This document shows, in pieces, positions 51,239-63,687 of a DNA stretch of 64,000 nucleotides. The stretch lies in assembly GCF_026626745.1 (NCBI RefSeq), contig NZ_JAPNJW010000001.1:4262001-4326000 (forward strand). Reading direction: 5' to 3'. Made by a program: the position numbers and the translations under genes. The DNA is from Nannocystis sp. RBIL2. GTDB lineage: Bacteria; Myxococcota_A; Polyangia; Nannocystales; Nannocystaceae. How positions within the stretch are numbered: the first letter of the stretch is position 1; the number at the start of each line of letters is the position of its first letter. The notes beneath the pieces were generated by a model. It worked only from the letters and a program-made list of their open reading frames with translations. It searched no databases and was not told the origin of the DNA.

Positions 51239-53005
51239 TCACTGCGAGCGCGCGACGGCCACCCGCTCGAGCGCGGTGTTGCTGACGATCGTCGGCGCGA
51301 ACCAGCTGCCGCCGACGCGACGCGTGTGGCGCGGCGTGTGGGCCTGGCCGTCGAGGTAGACCAGCTCGAGATCCGCAGAGCCGATGCCGGCGGCCAGCGC
51401 CGGGGGGCCGAAGATCGTCGGGCTCGGCTGCAGCACCGTCGCGGCCGGCTGCCACGCGCCGCCGGTGTACAGGGCGACGTAGAGCTGGCCGTCGAGGCCG
51501 CGGAAGGCCAGCGCAGCGTCGCCGCCGGGCAGCGGGGCGAGGGCGGGCGGCGCCGAGGCCTGGGCGCCGGGGACCTGGGCGGGGGCCGACCACGCGCCAT
51601 TATTGAAAATGCCGAAGCGCAGCTGCCCGCCGCTGTTGACGGCGTGCACGGCGAGGACCCGATCGTTGGTGAGGGTGACGACTGCCGGCCGGCGGTCGAA
51701 CGCCTGCGCCTCGCTGTCGACCAGCTGCTGCGCCTGCCAGGCGTTGGTGCGCCGGCGCGCGAACAGCTGGTTGTTCTGCGCGCCGTCGTGGAAGACCAGC
51801 AGGGCGTCGCTGCCGAGCGTGGTCACGCTGCCGGGCCCGGGGCCGAAGCTGCCGATCGTCTCGGCGGTCGGGTTCCACGCGCCGGCGGTGAAGCGGGCGT
51901 AGTAGTGCTGGAAGTTGTCGCCGTGGAACACCGCGTGCGCGCCGGCCCCGACGGCGCTGATGGTGGGCGCGGCGCGGGTCGTGTCGGCGCCGATCTGCGC
52001 CGGCGCCGACCAGGTGCCGGCCTGCCAGGTGACGTAGCGCAGCTGGTTGTCGGCGGGGTCGCCGAGCTTGGTGAAGCGGAACACGCCGACGCCGATGTCC
52101 TCGCTGGTGACCGCGATGTCGAGGCCGTCGACCGTGGGCGCGGCGATGCTCTTCACCGCCCAGGCCGCGCCGTCGAAGTGGCCGCCGAGCATCGCCCCCG
52201 AGTTGCCGCCGAGCAGCAGCACGAACTCGCAGGCGTCGCAGTCGGGGCCGCCGCAGTCGATCCCGGTCTCGCTGCCGTTCTGCTGGCCGTCCTGGCAAGT
52301 CGCGCCGGTGCAGTCATTGGCGCAGGCGTCGTCGTCGACCATGTTGCCGTCGTCGCACTGCTCCATGCCGGCCCACACCAGGCCGTCGCCGCACTTGGCG
52401 GCCGCGCATTCGAGCGTGCAGGCCGCGTCATCGGCGTTGAACATGCCGTCGTCGCACGCCTCGCCCTCGCCGGCCTGGACGATGCCGTCGCCGCATTGGG
52501 GGAGCTGACAGGCGTCGGTGCAGGCGTCGTCGTCGACGTCGTTGCCGTCGTCGCACGCTTCGCCCGGATCGAGCTGGCCGTCGCCGCAGGCCTCGCCGGG
52601 GCCGGTCGAGGTGCTGGTGTCGCTCGTCGAAGTGTCGCTCGTCGAAGTGTCGCTCGTCGAAGTGTCGCTCGTCGACGTGTCGCTCGTCGACGTCGTGTCA
52701 CTCGTCGTGGTCGTCGTGTCGCCGGTCGTCGTGGTGTCGCTCGTCGACGTCGTGGTCGTGTCACTCGTCGTCGTCGTCGTGTCGCCCGTCGTCGTCGTCG
52801 TGCCAGTGAGCGCGTCGGTGGTCGTGGTGGGCGCGTCGGTGGTCGTCGGCACGCCCGTCGTCGTCGTGCCGGTGGTCGCGCTGACGAACGAGGTGCTCGG
52901 ATCGTCAGTGGTGCTGCCGCTGGTGCTGCCGGTGCTGGCGGTGCCGTCGTCGCCGCAGGCAGGGACGAGGAGAGCGAGGACCAGCGCGCGCACGTAGTTC
53001 GGCAT
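51239..53005 (-). CDS. DUF4215 Cys-rich lipoprotein with Thr/Ser stalk
   Basis: 588 residues. Lipobox LLVPACG (Cys about 17). A stalk of TTTT/TSTSD repeats occupies about 25-135. Three myxobacterial DUF4215-type repeats follow (CGDGQLDPGEACDDGNDVDDDACTDAC, CGDGIVQAGEGEACDDGMF, CGDGLVWAGMEQCDDGNMVDDDAC). After about residue 245 there is a C-terminal beta-propeller-like domain with YVTWQAGTW, FHDGAQNNQLFARRRTN and LYVALYTGGAW repeats. Probable cell-surface protein. TATCCT lies 6 nt before the ATG. Confidence 0.8.
   Translation of the reverse strand: MPNYVRALVLALLVPACGDDGTASTGSTSGSTTDDPSTSFVSATTGTTTTGVPTTTDAPTTTTDALTGTTTTTGDTTTTTSDTTTTSTSDTTTTGDTTTTTSDTTSTSDTSTSDTSTSDTSTSDTSTSDTSTSTGPGEACGDGQLDPGEACDDGNDVDDDACTDACQLPQCGDGIVQAGEGEACDDGMFNADDAACTLECAAAKCGDGLVWAGMEQCDDGNMVDDDACANDCTGATCQDGQQNGSETGIDCGGPDCDACEFVLLLGGNSGAMLGGHFDGAAWAVKSIAAPTVDGLDIAVTSEDIGVGVFRFTKLGDPADNQLRYVTWQAGTWSAPAQIGADTTRAAPTISAVGAGAHAVFHGDNFQHYYARFTAGAWNPTAETIGSFGPGPGSVTTLGSDALLVFHDGAQNNQLFARRRTNAWQAQQLVDSEAQAFDRRPAVVTLTNDRVLAVHAVNSGGQLRFGIFNNGAWSAPAQVPGAQASAPPALAPLPGGDAALAFRGLDGQLYVALYTGGAWQPAATVLQPSPTIFGPPALAAGIGSADLELVYLDGQAHTPRHTRRVGGSWFAPTIVSNTALERVAVARSQ
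52619..52693. repeat. 15-bp tandem repeat in the lipoprotein stalk
   Basis: GTCGCTCGTCGAAGT occurs five times head to tail; the last two carry GACGT in place of GAAGT. It encodes TSTSD on the minus strand. Variable copy number between strains is likely. Confidence 0.75.
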
Positions 53006-53321
53006 GGCGGCAGGATAACCGCGAGGCCGGCCGACGCGGCGGACAAATCACTCCTGGCCCAAGGCGCCGCGATCGGCCTCTGCAGGTCAGGGCCCGCGCG
53101 TGACGCGAAGCGGGCCCGTCGCGAGCCGTCTCGCGCGTGCGCCCGAAGGTCGAGCGTCTGCCAGCGAAGAATCCGTCGACGGGAGCGCGACGACCACGCG
53201 CAGGGCGAGCCTTCGCAGCCACGCAGCCGCTGAGGGCCAACGCCGAAGCTCGCCTGGGCGCGACCTGCAAGCGCAGGTCGAGAATCGGCGCACGCATCGA
53301 GCCGCGCGACGGCTCGCGCGT
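53006..53321. other. Hairpin-rich intergenic region
   Basis: 316 bp, no gene. It has three good stems: 53090-53117 (GGGCCCGC/GCGGGCCC with an inner GCG-TGA-CGC), 53261-53280 (CGACCTGC-AAGC-GCAGGTCG) and 53298-53316 (CGAGCCG-CGCGA-CGGCTCG). The last lies close to the stop of the molybdenum-enzyme gene and may be its 3' end. Confidence 0.4.
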
Positions 53322-55595
<2,274 letters not shown>

Positions 55596-55600
55596 CGCGC

Positions 55601-56064
<464 letters not shown>

Positions 56065-56068
<4 letters not shown>

Positions 56069-56727
56069 GGCCCCTCCCCCGCCGGGCAGGCCGCGCCGTC
56101 AGCGACCCACGCGGCCATCAGCGCCCCGAATTGCGCCTGCGTGCCCGGGGCCGGCGTGCGCCCGTGGCCGGGCTCCCAGCCCCACGCGACCAGCTCGTCG
56201 TGCGCCGAGTGCTCGACGATCTGCGCCAGAGTCTTGCCGCCGTTGCGCTTGGGATCCTTGATCTGCTGGCACAGCGCCGCCGGCGTGAGCCCGACCCATG
56301 CCATCTCGATCGGCGCGAGGTGCCACTTCGGCGCCCCCGGCACGCGCGCCAGCTCGAGGTTGGCGTCCTGGTGGCACGACGTGCACTGCAGCCCCGGCAC
56401 GCCCTCGTTGGCCGGGCCGCGCACCACCGGCGGGTCGTGGATCTGCGCCGTGTCGCCCTGCAGCGGCGAGTCGCCGGCCGGGTGACAATTGGTGCAGCGG
56501 GGGTGCAGCATCACCTGCGACGCCTCGAGGAACAGCGCCCGCGAGCGCTCGAGCGGGTCGGCGATCGCCGCGAACTGCTCCGGCGTGCGCAGCCCTCCGG
56601 GCTCGGCCGGCGCGATCGTCACCGGCTGGCCGGTCTGCGCCTGCTGCTTCGCCGGCTCGGACGCGCCGCGGCAGGCGACCAGCGCCGCCAGGCACGCGCA
56701 GGGCACGAGGCAGGCCGGGAGGCGCAT
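56065..56727 (-). CDS. Di-haem cytochrome c-like lipoprotein of the molybdenum hydroxylase operon
   Basis: 220 residues. Signal peptide with LVACRG lipobox (Cys about 19). Two CxxCH motifs: PRCTNCHPAGDSP near 84 and LQCTSCHQDANLE near 114. Probably the electron acceptor for the periplasmic molybdenum enzyme made from the same operon. First gene; ends in an ATGA overlap with the small subunit. Confidence 0.82.
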
Positions 56728-56791
56728 CGCCCGATGGTGTGACCGGATTTGGCCCTCGTGCAAGCGGCGAGCGCACCGCGGGCCTTCGTTA

Positions 56792-58819
56792 CTACTTGGC
56801 GGGCGCCTTGGCCGGCTTCTTCGCCGCCGGCTTCTTCGCCTTCTTCTTGCCGCCGGCCGGCACCACCACCACCGAGCCGTCTTCGGGCTCAGCGCCGATC
56901 GTCGGGTCCTGGTTGAACAGCTTGAGGGCCGCGTCACGCAGGGTGCTGTTGCCGCTCGCCGGGGCGGGCGCGGTGTAGCCGAGCCAGGCCTGACGCAGGA
57001 CCATCTGTTCGTAGGTGGCGCCCGGGTCGAGGGCGATCTTGTAGGTGATAGGACCGCCGGTCGCGGGCACCGCGGTGCGCTCGATCATCCGCGCCCCGCG
57101 CTGGATCGTCAGGGTGTGACGCGAGTTGCCGGCCATCGCCTTGATCTGCCGCTTGGCCTCGGCCGCACCGGCGATCTTGAGGCCGTCGATGGCGAGCAGC
57201 ACGTCGCCGTTGGCCAGCCCGGCCTTGTCGCCGGCGCCGCCCTGGCGCACCAGCTCAATCAGCGCGCCCTTGTCGCTCTGCTCGGCGAACACCAGCTCGA
57301 GGTCACCACCTGTCTCTTGGACCATGTCCATCTTGTAGCCGGACAGGCGCAGGTGCTTGCCGAACTCGATCTCGTCGAAGCCGTGGACATACTTGCGGAA
57401 CAGCTCGCTGATCTCGCCGCCCGCGGCCCCGCCGGCGGCGACGAAGGTGGCCTCGAGCTCGGTCGGCGAGATGCCGGCGCCGGTGTTCTTCCACCGGCCG
57501 TAGAGCTCGCGCATGACGGTGTCGAGGCTGCGCTGGCCGCCGGAGATCCGCCGCAGCTCGAGGTCGAGGGCGAGGGCGATCAGCATGCCCTTGTTGTAGT
57601 AGTCGACGTAGCTGTTGCCGCCGTCGTCGGGCCGCAGCCAGGCCTCCCACGAGGCCTGCTCGACCGTCATCAGCTTGCGCCCCGGCGACTCCTGCAGGCG
57701 CTTGATCTGCTCGCCGAGCGACTCCATCGCCTCGGCCTCGCTGGCCAGGCCGGCGCGGGCCAGAATCACCCACGCGTAGTAGCTGGTGAAGCCCTCCGAG
57801 AACCACAGCATGCTGGTGTGGACCTCGCGCTCGTAGGCGAACGGGCCGAGCACGCCGGGGCGGATGCGCTTGACGTTCCACGCGTGGAAGAACTCGTGGG
57901 CGGCGGTGCCGAGGAACTTGCGGTAGGCCGCGGGGTCGCCGAAGATCCACGGCTCGAGGCCGATCGCCGTCGAGTTGCGGTGCTCGAGCCCGCTGCGGCC
58001 GCCCGGCCGCAGGTGCAGGATGTACGTGTAGTCGGTGAACGGCACGCCCTCGTCGCCGCCGAAGATCGCGTAGGTGGTGTCGGCGATCTTGGCGAGGTCG
58101 GAGCTGAGCTTCTTGTCGCTGTAGTTGCCGATGCCCTGCAGGGCGACGTGGAACTGGACCTTGCCGGCCTTGAAATTGATGGTGTCGACCTTGCCGACGT
58201 GGACCGGCGCATCGACCAGCATGTCGTAGTCATTGGCCTTGAACGCCTTGCCGCCGCCGCCCGCGCGCGGCAGCGCACAGACCACCTGCGCGCCCGGCAG
58301 GCCCTCGACGCGCAGCTCGATCGGGCGGTCCTTGTGGCCGACGGCGTAGGGGAACAGGTACACGCCATTGAAGAAGCCGAACTCGTCGTCGAGGAAGGCC
58401 CCGCCGATGCCGCTGTAGGCGCCGCGGTAGACGCGGTAGCGGACCTTGAACGGCTGGCCGCCGTGGCTCACGCGCCAGGTGATCTCGTCGACCTTGACGA
58501 CCGGGATCGGCTTGCCGCTCGCGGTCTCGGCGACCATCCCGCGGACGTTGCGGTGGGCCTCGGTGACGCGGTAGGCGCCCGGGTTCCAGCGCGGCAGCTG
58601 CAGGTCGGTGACCTCGCCCGGCAGGTCGGAGAAGCTGAGCTCGACCTGGAATTCGTGGCGGTGCGGGTCGTCCATCCCGACCTTGTAGACGAACGCGTCG
58701 AGCTTCTTGGCCGCCGCCTCGGCCCCCGGGGCCGCCGACGTGGTCGCCGGGTCGACCAGCAAGAGACCGAGCGCCAGCGCCGCGGCGAACCGGCGCTTCG
58801 AGAGCAAGCGAGACAGCAT
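56792..58819 (-). CDS. M61 family metallopeptidase with PDZ domain
   Basis: 675 residues. Signal peptide (ALALGLLLVDPATTSA). N-terminal beta domain (about 40-260) as in M61 glycyl aminopeptidases, then the zinc site HEFFHAWNVKRIRP (HExxH) with a downstream Glu in MLWFSEGFTSYYAW. A PDZ domain at about 500-600 (LIELVRQGGAGDKAGLANGDVLLAIDGLKIAGAAEAKRQIKAM) precedes a C-terminal Lys/Ala tail (KKKAKKPAAKKPAKAPAK), often associated with nucleic-acid or envelope contact. TATCCT lies 7 nt before the ATG. Exported protease of unknown substrate. Confidence 0.9.
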   Translation of the reverse strand: MLSRLLSKRRFAAALALGLLLVDPATTSAAPGAEAAAKKLDAFVYKVGMDDPHRHEFQVELSFSDLPGEVTDLQLPRWNPGAYRVTEAHRNVRGMVAETASGKPIPVVKVDEITWRVSHGGQPFKVRYRVYRGAYSGIGGAFLDDEFGFFNGVYLFPYAVGHKDRPIELRVEGLPGAQVVCALPRAGGGGKAFKANDYDMLVDAPVHVGKVDTINFKAGKVQFHVALQGIGNYSDKKLSSDLAKIADTTYAIFGGDEGVPFTDYTYILHLRPGGRSGLEHRNSTAIGLEPWIFGDPAAYRKFLGTAAHEFFHAWNVKRIRPGVLGPFAYEREVHTSMLWFSEGFTSYYAWVILARAGLASEAEAMESLGEQIKRLQESPGRKLMTVEQASWEAWLRPDDGGNSYVDYYNKGMLIALALDLELRRISGGQRSLDTVMRELYGRWKNTGAGISPTELEATFVAAGGAAGGEISELFRKYVHGFDEIEFGKHLRLSGYKMDMVQETGGDLELVFAEQSDKGALIELVRQGGAGDKAGLANGDVLLAIDGLKIAGAAEAKRQIKAMAGNSRHTLTIQRGARMIERTAVPATGGPITYKIALDPGATYEQMVLRQAWLGYTAPAPASGNSTLRDAALKLFNQDPTIGAEPEDGSVVVVPAGGKKKAKKPAAKKPAKAPAK

Positions 58820-58913
58820 GGGCCGGAGGATACTCGAAGTACACCCCGGGGCGCCCGTGGCGGGGCGTCTGCTGCCCGTGGAGCCGCGGAGAAAACGAGT
58901 ACACTCCGGCGCC

Positions 58914-61178
58914 TTGTCCCTCGCACCGCCCGAGCGCCAGCCCGCGCGCCCCCATGCCGGCCCCGGCCCGTGGCCGCTCGGGCTGGTCGCCGGCGCCGTC
59001 GCGGCGCTGGTGCTGCTCCCCGGCCACGGCGCGCACGGCTTGTGGTCGCAAGGCGAGATCGGGGCGCTGCAGCGCGCCCAGGCGGCCCTCGGCGCCGCGC
59101 TCTCGGGCCTGGAGCGCAGCCCGTGGCTGCCCGACGCCCTGCGGACGCAGGCGCTCGCGCTCACCGGCGACCCGGCGGCCATCCGCCTGCCCGGCGCGAT
59201 CGCCACCTGCATCCTCGTCGCGCTCGCCGCCGGCCTCGCCCGCGCGCTCGGTCTGTCGGCGACGATCGCCCTGCTCGCCGGCGCCTTCGCCCTCGCGTTC
59301 CCGCTGTCGCTCACGCAGGGCCGCCTGGCCCTCGGCGACCCCGTCGGCGAGCTGACGGCCACCGCCGCCGCGCTGCTCCTCGCCGCCGCCCTCGCCAGCC
59401 CCCGCCTCGCCCGCGGCCTGGCCCTCGCGGCCGCCGGGGCCGGAGCCCTCGCGCTGGCCGCCTCCGCCTCCGGCCTGTGGCTCGGCGTGGCCCTGCCGCT
59501 GGCCGCAGCGGCGCTGTGGGGGCCTGCTCCTTCGCGCATGTCCTCGGGGACATTGTCCTCGGAGCATGGCGAGAAGGACATGTCCGATGAGGCAGCCGTT
59601 CCCGCCCTCCGGCGCCCGCTGCGGCTGGTGCTGGTCGCCGGCGCGCTGGCGGCCGCCGGCGTCGCGGGCTTTTTGGCCTACCACCAGCAGGAGGGCTACA
59701 TCCCCGCGCTCGGGGCGGCCAAGGACCTCGCGCTGCGCGAGCGGCCGCACATCCGGGGCTTCCACGCCGCGCTCGAGGACTGCGGCTACCAGCTGTTCCC
59801 GTGGCTGCCGCTGGTGCTGCTCGGGCTGCTGCAGCCCGGGCGCGCGCGCTGGCCGGCGCTGTGGTTCGCCGTCGGCCTCGCGCTGGTCAGCGCCTCCTCG
59901 CTGCTGTACGGCGCGCGGGCGGTGCCGCTGACGGTGCCCGCCGCCGTCCTCGCCGCGGCCGCGTTCGCCCGCCTCGTGTCCGCCCGCACCCCCGCCGCGG
60001 CGCGGCGGCTGGCCCTCGTGCTCGCCCTCGCCGGTTGCTGGATCTTCGCCAAGGACGCCCGCCGCACCCCGAGCCGGATCGGCGCCGCCCTGGTGCCCGC
60101 GCGCGGCGAGCACAACTACCCCGCCGCCGACCTCGGCGCCGCCGACCTGCTGGCCGGCCTCGCCGGCGGGGCCGCCCTCGCGCTTGTCCTTTCGGCCATG
60201 TTCTCCGCGCCAGGTCCCGGAGGACAGGGCGCTTCGCGCATGTCCCAAAGGCTATACCTGGCCCGCACCCGCCTGCCCGCCTGGCTGCCGGCCGTGATCA
60301 TGATCGCCTGCCTCGGGCGCCAGACGTGGAGCTACGGCCGCGACCTGCTGCCGCGGACCAGCGAGCAGTTCTCGTTGCTGCGCCCGCTGACGCGCTGGGC
60401 CGCCTGGGCCGAGGCCGGGTCGCTGCCGCCGACGCTCGGCGTCCACCGGGTCACCGACCCCGGCCTCGACCTCTACGGCCCGGCCGCCGACCGGCGGGTC
60501 CCGCTGGCCACCCGCGAGGCGCTCAGCGGCGCGCTGCGCCAGCCGGCCCCGGCGGCGGCGCTGATCCGCACCAGCGAGCTGGCCGCGCTGTACCAGACCG
60601 CCCGCGCGGGCGGCTTCCCGCTGTACGTCCTCGACGCCAGCAACCGCGACGTCCTGCTGGTGGCCAACACCCTGCCGCCCGGCGAGGCCGACATGAACCC
60701 GATCCGCCGGGTCCTGTTCGATGAGCCGCCGCAGCTGGCCCACCAGACGCTGGTGCGCTTCGACGACTTCGTCGAGGTGATCGCGTGGGAGTGGGACGAG
60801 CCGGTCGTGCGCGGCCGCGACGTCGAGCTGCGGGTGGTCCTGCGCCCGCTCAAGGCCATGCCGAGCGGCAGCAAGATCACCGTGCGCCTGCAGCAGGGCC
60901 GGCTGTCGCGCGTCAACCCGATGCCGCACGACCTGGTCGAGAACGTCTACCCGCCGCAGTACTGGCGCCCCGGCGATTATCTGCTGCACCGCTTCCGCGT
61001 CCACGTGCCGACGCTCGAGATCGTGCCCGGCCCGCACGAGGTGGTGATCGGCGTGCGCCGGACCGAGAGCGCCAATTACAAGATCACCGTCCCCGAGGGC
61101 GAGACGGGCGAGCACGGGGTGCGCGTGTTCGCCGGGCCGCACGAGTTCGCGGTCGTCGGCGAGCTGCAGGTCTGGTAG
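58914..61178 (+). CDS. Large polytopic membrane protein, GT-C-like
   Basis: 754 residues from TTG 58914, which has TACACT 8 nt upstream; GTG 58878 is an alternative. About ten to twelve hydrophobic segments occupy residues 15-480. A loop with WSQGEIGALQRAQ near 40 and the general layout recall GT-C (PMT-like) glycosyltransferases, but the catalytic DE motif is not clear. The C-terminal 280 residues are soluble and beta-rich (EVIAWEWDEPVVRGRDVELRVVLRPL, then HEVVIGVRRTESANYKITVPEGE). Two palindrome clusters are read through in frame in connecting loops (59538-59585 and 60184-60258). Confidence 0.65.
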   Translation: MSLAPPERQPARPHAGPGPWPLGLVAGAVAALVLLPGHGAHGLWSQGEIGALQRAQAALGAALSGLERSPWLPDALRTQALALTGDPAAIRLPGAIATCILVALAAGLARALGLSATIALLAGAFALAFPLSLTQGRLALGDPVGELTATAAALLLAAALASPRLARGLALAAAGAGALALAASASGLWLGVALPLAAAALWGPAPSRMSSGTLSSEHGEKDMSDEAAVPALRRPLRLVLVAGALAAAGVAGFLAYHQQEGYIPALGAAKDLALRERPHIRGFHAALEDCGYQLFPWLPLVLLGLLQPGRARWPALWFAVGLALVSASSLLYGARAVPLTVPAAVLAAAAFARLVSARTPAAARRLALVLALAGCWIFAKDARRTPSRIGAALVPARGEHNYPAADLGAADLLAGLAGGAALALVLSAMFSAPGPGGQGASRMSQRLYLARTRLPAWLPAVIMIACLGRQTWSYGRDLLPRTSEQFSLLRPLTRWAAWAEAGSLPPTLGVHRVTDPGLDLYGPAADRRVPLATREALSGALRQPAPAAALIRTSELAALYQTARAGGFPLYVLDASNRDVLLVANTLPPGEADMNPIRRVLFDEPPQLAHQTLVRFDDFVEVIAWEWDEPVVRGRDVELRVVLRPLKAMPSGSKITVRLQQGRLSRVNPMPHDLVENVYPPQYWRPGDYLLHRFRVHVPTLEIVPGPHEVVIGVRRTESANYKITVPEGETGEHGVRVFAGPHEFAVVGELQVW
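59538..59585. repeat. Palindrome-family copies inside a reading frame
   Basis: ATGTCC-TCGG-GGACAT (perfect, 59538-59553), then TGTCCTCGGAGCATG, then GGACATGTCC (59576-59585). In frame they encode RMSSGTLSSEHGEKDMSDEA, a polar loop between membrane helices of the GT-C-like protein. Confidence 0.7.
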
Positions 61179-61195
61179 CGGCCGCACCTATCCGC

Positions 61196-61250
61196 CAGGA
61201 CAGGTGCTCTCCGGCGCGGAATGGACTCACATGTCCTTCCGGCCAGGCGA
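61196..61250. repeat. Palindrome-family copies between convergent genes
   Basis: CCAGGACAGG near 61197 and ACATGTCCTTCCGGCCAGG near 61230 fill the gap between the GT-C-like gene and the hydrolase gene. Imperfect arms; likely 3'-end structure. Confidence 0.4.
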
Positions 61251-61261
61251 TCGCGCGCCCG

Positions 61262-62122
61262 TCAGGTCGCGGCCGCGCGGCGCGACGTCGTCCGCACGAA
61301 CGCGGCGATGTGCTGCGCGCTGGCCTCGGGGTGCTGGTGGTGCGGGCCGTGGCCGGCGGACGGGTACGTCAGCAGCTGCACCGTCGGCAGCGTCTGGTTC
61401 AGCGCGTACCAGTTCTCCACCGGGAAGATGATGTCGTGGTCGCCGGCGATGTGGAGGATCGGCACCGTCGTGGTCCGCAGCGCCTCGAGCACCGGCAGCG
61501 CGGGGAAGATCGGCGCAGAGTGATCGGAGGAGAGGTTGGCGCGGGCGAACTCGACCGGCACCGGCGGGCTGCGGTCCTGCGTGCGGGCGGCGATCCGGTC
61601 GGCCGAGCGGCGCGCGGCCGCCCGGCTCTCGGGCGAGCGCGGCTCGAAGAACAGGATCACCTCGTCCTCGAAGTCGTTGACCTCGCGCGCCGCGGTGGTG
61701 AAGAACAGCTCCTCGGCCGGCTTGACGATCGGCCCCGGCGGCGTGGTCCCGAGCAGCACCGCGTGGCTGACGTGCGTCGCGTGCAGGGCGACGACCACCT
61801 GGGCGACGAGGCCCCCGAGCGACCAGCCGGCGATCACCACCTCGCGCAGCCCGAGCGCCTCGATCAGGTCGCGCGGGTCGTTGGCCATCGCGAACGGGTT
61901 GTAGGTGGCGGTCCCGCTCGACAGCCCGAGGCCGCTGTAATCGAACGTGATCACGCGAAAGCCCGCGGCCGCCAGCGCGTCGAGGAAGGCGGGGTCCCAA
62001 CAATCCAGGTTGCCGCGGAAGCGCGTGCAGAGGAGGAGCGGCTGGCCGTCGCCGATCGTCCGATAGGCCAGGCGGCGGCCGTTCGTCTCGATGAATTGGG
62101 TGGGTGCGTCGATCGCAGGCAT
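61262..62122 (-). CDS. Alpha/beta hydrolase
   Basis: 286 residues from ATG 62122 (TACACC 6 nt upstream). Oxyanion region LLLCTRFRGNLDCWDPAFLDAL, DYSGLGLSS, nucleophile elbow GWSLGG (Ser at about 119), acid in HIAGDHDIIFP and the catalytic His in SAGHGPHHQHPE. It resembles haloperoxidase/proline-iminopeptidase-like hydrolases. Cytosolic; substrate unknown. Confidence 0.88.
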   Translation of the reverse strand: MPAIDAPTQFIETNGRRLAYRTIGDGQPLLLCTRFRGNLDCWDPAFLDALAAAGFRVITFDYSGLGLSSGTATYNPFAMANDPRDLIEALGLREVVIAGWSLGGLVAQVVVALHATHVSHAVLLGTTPPGPIVKPAEELFFTTAAREVNDFEDEVILFFEPRSPESRAAARRSADRIAARTQDRSPPVPVEFARANLSSDHSAPIFPALPVLEALRTTTVPILHIAGDHDIIFPVENWYALNQTLPTVQLLTYPSAGHGPHHQHPEASAQHIAAFVRTTSRRAAAT

Positions 62123-62755
62123 GATGCGGGTGTAGCGAGCTCGGCACCGCAGTGAAACCCGACCAAGGTCGGGGTGCGGCCGGACAACGATCGCGCGAAT
62201 CGACGGTCCGGCGATCGCGCGTGTGCGATCGAGCAACGCAGGCGCTCGACCGACGCTCGTGGTGCCATCAATGGTTCATTGACAGCACCGCCGAATCGCG
62301 ACGGGCACACGCATGATTCACCCGACCACGATCGCAGCACGTCGCTCCGGTCGAGGTCGGGAGGGCACCGAGGCAGCCGAAGGGCCGAGGTCGTCGCGCG
62401 AGTGACGCGCGATCTCCTCCGACGCCGCACGGACCCGGGACCCCGAAAAAAACCCGTCCCGCGCCGCTCGACGGCTGCCCGCGGCGGAGGCCGATCGCCG
62501 TGACGGATTGCGGGGATGGCGGCCACCGCCCCGCCCGGACTGTCCGAAAAGACATGCTGTGGGCCCGTTCGCCGCCGCGGCAATCTCGGTCAATGTACGA
62601 AAGAGCATGTCTCTCGGGACATTTGGAATCGCCGCCGACTGGTGCCAATCGAGGTGGCTCGGCGGATTACGAGGCAGTCACCGAGGAGGCTTCCTGAACA
62701 CAACGCGGTAAACACGCAGCATTCTCGCGTTTTTGCGTCGTGATAGCTTCCGCCG
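62123..62755. other. Intergenic region, about 630 bp, no gene recognised
   Basis: No credible gene. CGATCG and GATCG are frequent near 62190-62230. A palindrome cluster at 62536-62628 holds TGTCCGAAAAGACATG and GAGCATGTCTCTCGGGACATT. TAGCTT at 62744-62749 sits 6 nt before the next ATG, in a TG-extended context (TGATAGCTT). Confidence 0.45.
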
Positions 62756-63646
62756 ATGCGGAAACATCGTCTCGCCTCCCCTGCATTCACCTTCCTGCTC
62801 GCGGTCGCCGGCTGCGGCGACCCGGCAGCTCTCACCGACACGCTCGCCACCGACCCCAGCACGACGACCGGTACGAGCACTGATACGACCACCGGCACGC
62901 CGCCGACCACGACGGACCCGCCGACCGGGACCACCACCGAAGAGCCGACCTCGACGTCGACCACCGAGCCGGGCACCTCGACCACCACGTCGACGACCGA
63001 CCCGATCACCGGCACCACCGACCCGGGGACCACCACCTCGACCGATACGACGGCGACCACCGATACCACCGACACGACGACGAGCACCACGACCGACGCG
63101 ACGACGGACACCACCACCACGACCACCGACGCCACTACCGACACCACCACCACGACCACCGACGCGACTACCGACACCACCACCACGACGACCGACGCGA
63201 CCACCGACACGACGACCGACACCACCACCGACACGACGACCAGCACCACCACCGAGACCTCCACGACGGACACCACCACCACGACCACGACCACCGGCGA
63301 GGAGCCGCCGTGCACCCCGGGCGAGGCGCTGTGCGTCTGTCTCAACGACACCTGCAACAACGGCGCGGCGTGCCTCTTCGGCGAGTGCCCCGAGCTCACC
63401 GGCCTGTGCGAGTGGGAGGGCGACGGCGAGTGTGACGAGGGCACCTTCTGCGACGAGGGCACCGACCCGTTCGACTGCTGCGCCACCCCGGAGAACGGCA
63501 CGTGCGAGGAGCACAACTTCCCCGGCGGCACCTGCTCCAAGGGCTCCGACTTCTGGGACTGCGGCTACTGCCCGTGGGTCGACGACGGCGAGTGCGACGA
63601 CGGGATCTACTGCCCCGAGGGCACCGACGTGAACGACTGCGCGTGA
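62756..63646 (+). CDS. Lipoprotein with Thr/Asp stalk and Cys-rich head
   Basis: 296 residues. Lipobox LAVAGCG (Cys about 20). Residues about 25-185 are almost entirely Thr with Asp, Ser and Pro (TTTTDATTDT), a rod likely glycosylated. A Cys-rich domain with 18 Cys follows (CTPGEALCVCLNDTCNNGAACLFGEC, then CEWEGDGECDEGTFCDEGTDPFDC). The two CEW/CPW-x-x-D-G-E-C-D-x-G-x-[FY]-C repeats look like small Ca- or disulfide-stabilised modules. Cell-surface protein, role unknown. Confidence 0.72.
   Translation: MRKHRLASPAFTFLLAVAGCGDPAALTDTLATDPSTTTGTSTDTTTGTPPTTTDPPTGTTTEEPTSTSTTEPGTSTTTSTTDPITGTTDPGTTTSTDTTATTDTTDTTTSTTTDATTDTTTTTTDATTDTTTTTTDATTDTTTTTTDATTDTTTDTTTDTTTSTTTETSTTDTTTTTTTTGEEPPCTPGEALCVCLNDTCNNGAACLFGECPELTGLCEWEGDGECDEGTFCDEGTDPFDCCATPENGTCEEHNFPGGTCSKGSDFWDCGYCPWVDDGECDDGIYCPEGTDVNDCA
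63095..63193. repeat. 33-bp tandem repeat in the Thr stalk
   Basis: Three near-identical 33-bp units encode DATTDTTTTTT, with shorter variants on both sides. Typical slippage-prone stalk coding DNA. Confidence 0.7.
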
Positions 63647-63687
63647 CGCCGCCCGCGCGGGCGGGGCTCTGCTAGCCTCGTCCGCGC

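Noticed and set aside
62174..62711. Several short ORFs before the Thr-stalk lipoprotein
   Set aside because: Arg/Ser/Pro-rich frames without SD or family pattern in a region with palindromes.
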